In this document: positions 1 to 6,023 of the stretch, in pieces
Layout: the number at the start of each line of letters is the position of its first letter
Numbering within the stretch: the stretch's first letter is position 1
Assembly: GCA_047618565.1 (NCBI GenBank)
Contig: JBLHKW010000153.1
Span: 1 to 12,222, forward strand
DNA: 12,222 nt
Origin: JBLHKW01 sp047618565
GTDB taxonomy: Bacteria; Planctomycetota; UBA1135; GCA-002686595
Direction: 5' to 3'
Translations under genes and position numbers: made by a program
Notes under the pieces: model-generated
Database searches by the model: none
Told to the model about the DNA's origin: nothing
The model's input: only the letters and a program-made list of their open reading frames with translations

Positions 1-882
1 TCTACCCACCAGGCCGAGGGCGGGGACTCCGAGGTGGTTCTCAAGCCAGTGCGGGTCTACCCCGACCCGGGTAGGAAGAATGGTTGGTTGGTCGTCGCCG
101 AGACGTTCAAGCCGGACGGCACCCCTCATCCGACCAATACTCGACGTCTGACCGATGAAGATCTGATCAAGGACTACTGGTTCGGCTTCGAGCAGGAGTA
201 CGTGATGATGGGCGACTCGGGGCGTCCCATCGGCTTCCCGAGCGGCGGGTACCCGGAGCCGCAAGGCCCATACTATTGCGCGGTTGGCTACCAGTACGTG
301 GCAGGTCGCGACATCATCGAGGAGCACCTCGATGAGTGCCTGGAAGCAGGTCTCGGGATCACCGGCGTCAATGCCGAGGTCATGCTCGGTCAGTGGGAAT
401 ACCAGTGCTTCGGTCATGGACTGAAGGCCGCTGACGACCTGATCGTCTCGCGCTACCTGTTGTTCCGCGCCTCCGAACGTCATCGCGTACAGGTCGAACT
501 CCATCCCAAGCCGCTCGCCGGTGATTGGAACGGCAGCGGGTTGCACACCAACTTCTCCTATCCCCACCTGCGAGACGTAGGCGGCAAGGACTACATCACG
601 AAGCTTCTGGACGGATTCGGGGAGCGCCACGCAGCGCATGTCGCGGAATACGGCGCGCACAACGAGATGCGGCTGACCGGCCGCCACGAGACCGCCTCGA
701 TCGAGAAGTTCAGCTATGGCGTTGCCGACCGCGGCGCCTCAGTGCGCATCCCGATATTCACCGCCCGGGACGACTGGAAGGGATACCTGGAGGACCGCCG
801 CCCTTCATCGAACGCTGACCCGTACCGAGTGATCGCGCGAATAACGAAGTCGATTGAAGAGATCCACAAGGAGATTCTCTAG
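1..882 (+). CDS. glnII: Class II glutamine synthetase, 5' end missing
   Basis: Glutamine synthetase makes glutamine from glutamate, ammonia and ATP in the cytoplasm and is the main entry of ammonia into metabolism. The reading frame is open from base 1 with no start, and its first codons (STHQAEGGDSEV) match the beta-grasp end of GSII, so about 40-50 N-terminal residues lie outside the window. The visible 293 residues carry family landmarks in order: the metal-binding stretch WFGFEQEY, PQGPYYCAVGYQY, VNAEVMLGQWEYQ, the ATP/glutamate-site stretch GDWNGSGLHTN, LTGRHETASIEKFSYGVADRG with ASVRIP, and the C-terminal YLEDRRPSSNADPY. These belong to the short eukaryote-like type II family (about 340 residues), not to the long GSI (GlnA) family, so no adenylylation loop is expected. 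The gene ends with TAG and faces the stressosome operon convergently; no functional link to it is evident. Family assignment is secure; the symbol follows GSII usage. Confidence 0.93.
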   Translation, partial: STHQAEGGDSEVVLKPVRVYPDPGRKNGWLVVAETFKPDGTPHPTNTRRLTDEDLIKDYWFGFEQEYVMMGDSGRPIGFPSGGYPEPQGPYYCAVGYQYVAGRDIIEEHLDECLEAGLGITGVNAEVMLGQWEYQCFGHGLKAADDLIVSRYLLFRASERHRVQVELHPKPLAGDWNGSGLHTNFSYPHLRDVGGKDYITKLLDGFGERHAAHVAEYGAHNEMRLTGRHETASIEKFSYGVADRGASVRIPIFTARDDWKGYLEDRRPSSNADPYRVIARITKSIEEIHKEIL

Positions 883-945
883 CGCGAGAAGTGTGCGACC
901 AGGCTCCGTTCATGGGGGCGTTGAAGCGTGGGACACAACACGGTC

Positions 946-980
946 AGCGGAAGCATCTGCAACGGCTAGGTGCTTCCGCT
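946..980. terminator. Perfect inverted repeat between convergent genes, possible terminator
   Basis: The arms AGCGGAAGCA (946-955) and TGCTTCCGCT (971-980) are perfectly complementary over 10 bp and enclose a 15-base loop. The repeat lies between the end of the glutamine synthetase gene and the end of the oppositely transcribed hybrid kinase gene, where a hairpin could stop transcription from both sides. No run of T follows on either strand, so it is not a canonical intrinsic terminator; a Rho-linked or RNA-stability hairpin is equally possible. The rest of 883-1053 shows nothing recognisable. Confidence 0.4.
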
Positions 981-1053
981 CTCAGGCCCCATTCCTAAGA
1001 TCCCAGGATACGCTGATTTGACGCGGAGAACTCGGCTGCCCGGTCTATGGACA

Positions 1054-3087
1054 TCACGGTCTCCCCGGTTCCAACTGCTCGCGTAACAACGCGACCAGCG
1101 CATCCGGGTCGAGCCCCTCCCGCTCGATCAGCGAGACCACACTTCCGTTCAGGCGTTGGCGATCCGCTTCGGTCAGATCCTTCGCGGTCACGACCACGAT
1201 CGGGATCTCGTTGGCAGGTTCCTGTAGGCGCAGCTCGCGGACGAACTCAAAGCCGTCCATCACTGGCATCATCAGGTCGAGCAGGATCAGCGACGGCGGT
1301 CCCTTCGCGACCGCGTTGAGAGCCAATTGCCCATTCTCCGCCTCGCTGACGCGCCAGCCCTCGTTCTCGAGTACACGACGCAGCACCCCGCGGTTTTCCG
1401 CCTTGTCGTCCACGACCAACGCATGCTGTTCGACGTCAGGGGACGCGTAGCGATTGAGCAACTCGATCAGCTGATCGCGCCGCACCGGCTTCATGAGGAA
1501 GCCGGTCGCCCCGAGTGAGTAGCCGAGATTCCGATCGGTGGTCATGGTGACCATGATGACCGGAATGTTGCGGGTCTTGGGGTCGGCCTTCAGTTCGCCG
1601 AGCACCTCCCAGCCGTCCATGCCAGGCATCAGTACGTCGAGCGTGATGGCTACGGGGCGCAGGGTCCGGGCCAGCTTCAAGGCCTCCTCACCGCCGCTTG
1701 CGGTGACGACCCGTGCGCCGGCCCTGTTGAGGATGCGGCCCAGCAATTCAAGTGCGTTCGGGTCGTCGTCGATCACGAGCACGACCGGTTCATCTCCTGG
1801 CTCCAGAATCACAGCCGGCGGGGAAGCGTCGGCGGCCTCCGGATCGCTGGGCACTTCCTGCACCACGGCGGGCAGCCGGATCATAAAGGTCGAGCCTTCT
1901 CCGATGACGCTTGCCACGGTGAGATCGCCGCCCATCATGCGGCAGAAACTACGACTAATCGGCAGGCCGAGCCCCGTTCCGCCGTAGTCGCGCGTCGTAC
2001 TGTCGTTGGCCTGCGAGAACTCCTCGAATACGTGATCGATCTTGTTCGGCGGTATTCCGATACCCGAGTCTGATACCGCCATATGGATCCAGCTCACGCC
2101 GTCGACCTGCTCTCCATGAAGGCGCAATCCGATTTCGCCCTCGTGGGTGAATTTTGCGGCATTGCTTAGCAGATTGAAGAGTGCCTGGCGCACCTTGGTC
2201 ACGTCGGCGTGCATAGCGCTGAGCGTTGAATCCACTTCGACGATCAGTCGATTGCCATTCTTCTGCACAAGCGGAGCGATGGTGGACACCACGCCTTCGA
2301 CCATTGCCCCGAGTTCGAAGGTCTCGAGGTAGACGTCCATCTTTCCGGATTCGATCTTGGACAGGTCGAGCACGTCGTTGATCAGCGACAACAGATGCGT
2401 GCCCGCGCTGTGGATCTTCTGCAAGTCAGCGCCCGCCGCCTCGTTGCCCTCGTCCTCCGCGTCTTCAATCAGCATCTCGCTGTAGCCAATGATCGCGTTC
2501 ATCGGCGTGCGGAGTTCGTGGCTCATGTTCGCCAGGAAACCGCTCTTCGCGCGGTTCGCAGTCTCTGCCGCCTCCACGGCATCCTTTAGCTCTTCGGTGC
2601 GCTGGGTCACCGTCTGCTCCAGCTCTGCACTGTGGTGTTCCAGCTCGCGGTTCTTCTGCTGGATCTCCTCGGTCAGCTCTTCACGAGAGAGAATCTGGAT
2701 GAGCCTGGATTGCTCGGCGATGAATTCGTCGGTTGCGTTGAAATTCGACCTGGGCAACCGTTTCACCGCACGAATGCCCTGGAAACCGTCTGCAGACTTC
2801 GCGTGCAAACCATCGAAGAGACCCGACAGGTGGTCTAAGGCCGGGGCGGCCCCGCTGCGAGCTTCGAAATCGAGGATGAGCTCCGGCGGTAGGAGGTCCA
2901 GCGCAACCGTGATGCGCGGCTCGTGACGGTTGCGACGCAGTACGCGCGCCGCATCGCTGACCGCGATCGCAAGGCGCGTGGCCTCGATCGCGTTGTAGCC
3001 GAGCACCCTCGCAAGGCTGCGCACCTTGTTGCGCGCGTCGCAGACCGCGGTTCGGTGCTGGAGCCGAATGTGACCTAGCTCGATCAT
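1054..3087 (-). CDS. Soluble hybrid histidine kinase with RsbT-like N-terminus and two receivers
   Basis: This 677-residue cytoplasmic protein has no membrane segment. In order: an RsbT-like ATPase-fold domain (about 10-112); a coiled coil (about 120-178); HisKA with phospho-acceptor His190 in NMSHELRTPMN; HATPase with N-box Asn309 and G-boxes SDSGIGIP (339-346) and GGTGLGLP; then two receivers with phospho-acceptors Asp484 (ITLDVLMPGMDG) and Asp604 (ILLDLMMPVMDG). The N-terminal domain aligns almost without gaps to the RsbT two genes upstream but lacks its key residues: RsbT N-box Asn49 is Val49 here, the DHGPGI motif is replaced by EARSGA, and the GLGLPG loop is altered. It is therefore likely a non-catalytic binding module. 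Its ATG overlaps the rsbX stop codon (ATGA), so translation is coupled and the kinase is the last gene of the stressosome operon. Inference: it reads out stressosome or RsbT status. The second receiver has Arg where the conserved Lys is expected. Confidence 0.92.
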   Translation of the reverse strand: MIELGHIRLQHRTAVCDARNKVRSLARVLGYNAIEATRLAIAVSDAARVLRRNRHEPRITVALDLLPPELILDFEARSGAAPALDHLSGLFDGLHAKSADGFQGIRAVKRLPRSNFNATDEFIAEQSRLIQILSREELTEEIQQKNRELEHHSAELEQTVTQRTEELKDAVEAAETANRAKSGFLANMSHELRTPMNAIIGYSEMLIEDAEDEGNEAAGADLQKIHSAGTHLLSLINDVLDLSKIESGKMDVYLETFELGAMVEGVVSTIAPLVQKNGNRLIVEVDSTLSAMHADVTKVRQALFNLLSNAAKFTHEGEIGLRLHGEQVDGVSWIHMAVSDSGIGIPPNKIDHVFEEFSQANDSTTRDYGGTGLGLPISRSFCRMMGGDLTVASVIGEGSTFMIRLPAVVQEVPSDPEAADASPPAVILEPGDEPVVLVIDDDPNALELLGRILNRAGARVVTASGGEEALKLARTLRPVAITLDVLMPGMDGWEVLGELKADPKTRNIPVIMVTMTTDRNLGYSLGATGFLMKPVRRDQLIELLNRYASPDVEQHALVVDDKAENRGVLRRVLENEGWRVSEAENGQLALNAVAKGPPSLILLDLMMPVMDGFEFVRELRLQEPANEIPIVVVTAKDLTEADRQRLNGSVVSLIEREGLDPDALVALLREQLEPGRP

Positions 3088-3683
3088 TCGCAGTACCTAA
3101 TTGCGATGCACCCTGAATCGTCGTGGTCCTTGCCGAAGCGGTCGAGGATGTTCCGCACCACATCGTTCGGCGCGTGACGCACGAGGCCGGGATAGTCCGA
3201 CGCGGTGAAGCGGTCGCTCACGCCGTCGGTGTAGAGGACGAGCGTGTCACCCGACGCAAGCTTCAGCGACTGCTGCAGCGGAGTACGCATGTTCTGACCC
3301 AGGACGCCGTCGTAAGAAACAAGACGCGTTTCCGAATCGCCGAATCGCCGGAGACTGGTGTTCCCGATGCCCACGTAGTTGATACTGCCGGTGGCCGAAT
3401 CAACTGCGCACATTCCTACCGCCGCACCGCGCGTGCCCTTCAGTCGCTGATGGAGGCGCGTCATCAAGCTGAATACGTCGGCCGTCGCATGGCGGTCGAG
3501 GAAGGTGTCGATCACCTGTGCCAATTCGTGGGCCTCGGGGCCGTGGCCTAACACGTCGATGATGGCGGCGAAGAGGCCTCCCTCGAGCGGCCGGAGCACC
3601 ACGGCGTCTCCACTCACCCGCTCACCCATGCACGGACGGATCAGGCTCGAGTATTCGAGGCTCGCGGCACCGGTTAGATCCAT
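3084..3683 (-). CDS. rsbX: RsbX-type PP2C serine phosphatase of the stressosome
   Basis: RsbX is the PP2C/SpoIIE-family phosphatase that removes phosphates from RsbS and RsbR and resets the stressosome after signalling. The 199-residue length equals that of the Bacillus protein as I recall it, and there are no additional domains. Metal-site motifs are visible: SGDA at 24-27, DVLGHG at 43-48, YTDGVSDR around 151-158 and DDSG at 188-191 near the end. The ATG at 3683 is supported by GAGGG seven bases upstream. The gene start overlaps the end of rsbT by 10 bp in another frame, and its TGA overlaps the ATG of the hybrid kinase. Its position right after rsbS-rsbT settles RsbX over the related RsbU/RsbP activators. 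The substrate is inferred from context. Confidence 0.88.
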   Translation of the reverse strand: MDLTGAASLEYSSLIRPCMGERVSGDAVVLRPLEGGLFAAIIDVLGHGPEAHELAQVIDTFLDRHATADVFSLMTRLHQRLKGTRGAAVGMCAVDSATGSINYVGIGNTSLRRFGDSETRLVSYDGVLGQNMRTPLQQSLKLASGDTLVLYTDGVSDRFTASDYPGLVRHAPNDVVRNILDRFGKDHDDSGCIAIRYCE

Positions 3684-4072
3684 TTGCAGGCCCTCACCCG
3701 AGTGCCCTTCCCGGGAGCGGACTCCATCGAGAAGTCATCCATCAAGCGTTTCACGCCCGGTAGGCCCAGGCCCAGAGTGCCGCTGGAGCTGAAGTGGTCG
3801 CTCATGGCTGCGTCGAGGTCTGCGATGCCGGGTCCGTGGTCCGACACCAGGATCTCAATCCCGCCGCCGCTCGGCCGCTGGACGCGGCGCAGTCGGACCT
3901 CCCCAGAGCCCGCGTACTTCAGGATGTTGCGAACGAGTTCGGAAACGGCGGTCGCGATCATCTGGCTCGGTGCCTCGTCGAAGCCGGCCTCCTGGGAGTA
4001 GCGGATCGATTCGAGCACGGCCCTGCGCACGTCTATTTCGGATCGGATTGGGCAATGCAATTCGGCGCTCAT
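3674..4072 (-). CDS. rsbT: RsbT-type serine/threonine kinase (switch protein)
   Basis: RsbT is the GHKL-fold kinase that phosphorylates STAS domains of RsbS and RsbR and, once released, activates a downstream partner. The 132-residue protein has the expected size and an intact ATP site: N-box SELVRN with Asn49, DHGPGI with Asp78, and the glycine loop LGLGLPGVKRL (about 100-110). The ATG at 4072 overlaps the rsbS stop (ATGA) and has AAGGA six bases upstream, so it is translationally coupled to its antagonist RsbS. The gene overlaps rsbX by 10 bp. Its usual target RsbU is not encoded in the window; the hybrid kinase two genes downstream carries a dead copy of the same fold and is a candidate partner (inference). 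An anti-sigma factor of RsbW type is less likely given the neighbours and the GLGLPG loop. Confidence 0.92.
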   Translation of the reverse strand: MSAELHCPIRSEIDVRRAVLESIRYSQEAGFDEAPSQMIATAVSELVRNILKYAGSGEVRLRRVQRPSGGGIEILVSDHGPGIADLDAAMSDHFSSSGTLGLGLPGVKRLMDDFSMESAPGKGTRVRACKWI

Positions 4073-4560
4073 CGCTCGTCCTTGAACGTCCCTTCGGAAT
4101 CCAAGTGCGGGAAACCCTCCGGTGTGTCCGTCGTCCCGTCGACCACTTCGCTATCGGGGTCCGGGTCGCTGTCGCTGTCGGGCTCGGGTTCCGGTGCCGG
4201 CTCGAGCAGCGCAAAGGCCGCGTCCAGGTCAATGGCAGTCTGCAGACCCTCCACGTCGGCTCCCACCTCGATCAGTGCGGACACGACACCGGGCTGCAGG
4301 CCGACCAGAACCGATTCGGTTCCCATGATTGTGACCATCTTGATGATGCGACGCAGTGCGGCAAACTCCTCGGAGTCGACCGTCTCGAGACCCGACACAT
4401 CGAGAATTACAGCACGCGGGCCCTTCTCATGCACGCGACCGAGCAGGTCCTCCTGGAACCGGGCGAGTACGTCGTCGTCGAGGTCGACCTGGATCGAAGC
4501 CACGATGACATCGCGGCTCAGTTGCATCGCAACTCTGGGAGTCTGTGAGTACCGAGGCAT
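4069..4560 (-). CDS. rsbS: RsbS-type STAS scaffold protein with acidic C-terminal tail
   Basis: RsbS is a single STAS-domain protein that builds the stressosome core with RsbR and holds RsbT until phosphorylated. The STAS domain (about 12-119) is close to Bacillus RsbS: SIQVDLDDDVLARFQEDLL and GLQPGVVSALIEVG are near matches to the sequence I recall. Ser63 in ETVDSEEF sits at the position of the phosphorylated Ser59 of Bacillus RsbS. Unusually, residues 120-163 form an extra acidic, proline-rich tail (PEPEPDSDSDPDPDSE at 123-138); typical RsbS ends at about 120 residues. The start at 4560 has no clear Shine-Dalgarno sequence; a candidate extended -10 lies so close that the transcript could be nearly leaderless. 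Met12 is an alternative start. First gene of rsbS-rsbT-rsbX-kinase, joined to rsbT by an ATGA overlap. Confidence 0.9.
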   Translation of the reverse strand: MPRYSQTPRVAMQLSRDVIVASIQVDLDDDVLARFQEDLLGRVHEKGPRAVILDVSGLETVDSEEFAALRRIIKMVTIMGTESVLVGLQPGVVSALIEVGADVEGLQTAIDLDAAFALLEPAPEPEPDSDSDPDPDSEVVDGTTDTPEGFPHLDSEGTFKDER

Positions 4561-4573
4561 GGGCTGTTGGCGG

Positions 4574-4582
4574 ATTGTACCA
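4574..4582 (-). promoter_or_regulatory. Candidate extended -10 promoter of the rsbS operon
   Basis: On the minus strand this reads TGGTACAAT, matching an extended -10 element (TG, one base, TACAAT). Its 3' edge is 13 bases from the rsbS ATG, so transcription would start about 6-8 bases before the start codon and leave almost no leader. That agrees with the lack of a Shine-Dalgarno sequence for rsbS. No good -35 is visible. It is one motif match in a GC-rich region, so the call is tentative. Confidence 0.35.
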
Positions 4583-4641
4583 GACCCAGCCCCTCACACC
4601 GGACGGGGGCGAGCACAATACTGCATCGAAGGGCGCCGCTG

Positions 4642-4658
4642 TGGTAGCATGATGCTCC
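4642..4658 (+). promoter_or_regulatory. Candidate extended -10 with overlapping short palindrome upstream of the RsbR-like gene
   Basis: TGGTAGCAT (4642-4650) resembles an extended -10 (TG, one base, TAGCAT) and lies about 48 bases before the ATG at 4698. It overlaps the small palindrome AGCATGATGCT (4646-4656), a possible operator half-site pair. No convincing -35 is seen. A run of nine C (4660-4668) follows directly. Weak evidence, given because this 137-bp gap must hold control signals for both divergent transcripts. Confidence 0.25.
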
Positions 4659-4685
4659 ACCCCCCCCCTCGTCCGAAAGGCCAAC

Positions 4686-4690
4686 GGAGA
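4686..4690 (+). promoter_or_regulatory. Ribosome binding site of the RsbR-like gene
   Basis: GGAGA lies seven bases before the ATG at 4698, good Shine-Dalgarno spacing. It supports that ATG over any upstream start in the same frame. Confidence 0.7.
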
Positions 4691-4697
4691 CTGAGCA

Positions 4698-5846
4698 ATG
4701 GCGGCAAAGAATTCAAGCAAGAACGTGGTGGCCCAGGGCGACCTGGATGCGGTCTATCAAGCGCTCGACCGGGTGCAGACGATCGTCGAATTCGATCTAG
4801 ACGGGAACGTGATCGCAGCGAACGAGAATTTCCTTCGCACTCTTGGATACTCAGCCGACGAGGTCATCGGAAAGCACCACCGGATGTTCTGCGATCCGGA
4901 CTACGCGGCATCGCCGGAATACCCCGAGTTCTGGAGGAAGCTGGGCGGGGGCGAGTACGTCGCCGCGGAATTCAAACGGCTGGCGAAGGGTGGCGAGGAG
5001 GTCTGGCTCCGCGCCTCCTACAACCCGGTGTTCGACAAGAACGGCAAGGCAGTCCGAATCGTGAAGTTCGCAACGGACGTCACGGCATCTAAGATTCAGA
5101 CCGCCGAGTACGAAGGCAAGATGAAGGCGATCGATCGCGTACAGGCAGTGATCGAGTTCGAGCTGGACGGAACGGTGATCACCGCGAACGAGAACTTCCT
5201 GAAGATCTTCGGCTATGGCCTTGATGCGGTGGTGGGGCAGCACCATCAGATCTTCTGCGAACCCGGCTACGTAGAGTCTCCGGAGTACCCCCAGTTCTGG
5301 CAGAAGCTAGGCAGTGGCGAATATGAGTCCGGTGAGTTCAAACGGATCAGCAAGACCGGCGCGGACGTCTGGCTGCAGGCGTCCTACAACCCGATTCTCG
5401 ACGTTGAGGGCAGACCCTTCAAAATCGTGAAATTCGCTTCGGACATCACGCTGGAGATCGAGAAGAGAAGCCTTGCGCTACTCGAGATGTCCACGCCGGT
5501 CACGAAGATCTGGGAAGGCGTATTGTTCGCGCCCATCGTGGGAATCGTTGATTCCAAGCGCTCGGTCGACATCATGAACAAGGCGCTCTCGAGTATCGCG
5601 GATACCCGCGCACGCACGCTCATGCTCGACATCGGTGGAGTCGCCATCGTCGACACTGCCGTTGCGAATCACCTGATCAAGATTGCGAAGGCGGCCGTGC
5701 TGATGGGTTGCAATACCATCATCTCCGGAATCTCACCCTCGATTGCGCAGACCATCGTGGAACTTGGAATCGACTTGGGATCGATCCAGACGACGTCGAC
5801 TATTGAGGCCGCGCTCCGAGACTCGATCACCCGGCCGGGGTCCTGA
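4698..5846 (+). CDS. rsbR: RsbR-like stressosome sensor: tandem PAS plus STAS
   Basis: RsbR proteins form the stressosome with RsbS; the N-terminal part senses a signal and the C-terminal STAS domain is phosphorylated by RsbT. This 382-residue soluble protein has PAS1 (about 23-131), PAS2 (about 145-253) and STAS (about 266-378). The PAS copies are gapless repeats offset by 122 residues, about 64 identities in 107 positions counted by eye. Both have HH followed by an FC motif, SPEYP-FW and ASYNP, the pattern of PAS domains common in chemoreceptors; the cofactor (heme, flavin or none) cannot be read from sequence. The STAS has GGVAIVDT with Thr320 at the position of Bacillus RsbR Thr205. Ser286 replaces the other phospho-site, Thr171, exactly 34 residues earlier. 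Classical RsbR has a globin-like sensor instead. It is divergent from rsbSTX, unlike the usual co-directional order. Confidence 0.87.
   Translation: MAAKNSSKNVVAQGDLDAVYQALDRVQTIVEFDLDGNVIAANENFLRTLGYSADEVIGKHHRMFCDPDYAASPEYPEFWRKLGGGEYVAAEFKRLAKGGEEVWLRASYNPVFDKNGKAVRIVKFATDVTASKIQTAEYEGKMKAIDRVQAVIEFELDGTVITANENFLKIFGYGLDAVVGQHHQIFCEPGYVESPEYPQFWQKLGSGEYESGEFKRISKTGADVWLQASYNPILDVEGRPFKIVKFASDITLEIEKRSLALLEMSTPVTKIWEGVLFAPIVGIVDSKRSVDIMNKALSSIADTRARTLMLDIGGVAIVDTAVANHLIKIAKAAVLMGCNTIISGISPSIAQTIVELGIDLGSIQTTSTIEAALRDSITRPGS
4767..5456 (+). repeat. Internal duplication of the PAS domain
   Basis: Two copies of a PAS-coding unit (about 4764-5090 and 5130-5456) are offset by 366 bases. The encoded copies align without gaps over about 107 residues with roughly 60 % identity (hand count). 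This indicates an intragenic tandem duplication that has since diverged. Confidence 0.85.
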
Positions 5847-6023
5847 CGCGGCAACCTTCGCCGTTGCGCTTATGAACTCGGTCCGGTGTGCCTGCCTAGA
5901 ACCCCGCACGCGCACAGGAAAGCTGGTTTTGGCCACTAAGATGACGATGGTCGCGACCCTCGAAGAGAGCTGATTCCGGGCCGACGAAGGCCGCGAGAAG
6001 TCGCTCGGAGCCTTGCGTTTGGA

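Noticed and set aside
946..980. Inverted repeat as an integron attC site or recombination site
   Set aside because: There is no integrase, cassette or second copy, and the arms lack attC core-site features; a hairpin between convergent genes is simpler.
3794..5092. Long plus-strand open frame of 432 codons
   Set aside because: It runs antisense through rsbT and rsbS and out of frame into the PAS gene, with Ser/Arg-rich low-complexity product; a shadow of GC-rich coding DNA.
5743..5973. Small plus-strand open frame overlapping the end of the RsbR-like gene
   Set aside because: It overlaps the STAS codons out of frame, lacks a ribosome binding site and encodes an Arg-rich peptide with no recognisable feature.
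5979..5992. GGCC-GACGAA-GGCC hairpin as terminator between the convergent RsbR-like and DUF4062 genes
   Set aside because: The stem is only 4 bp and has no T run on either strand; such short GC palindromes are expected by chance here.
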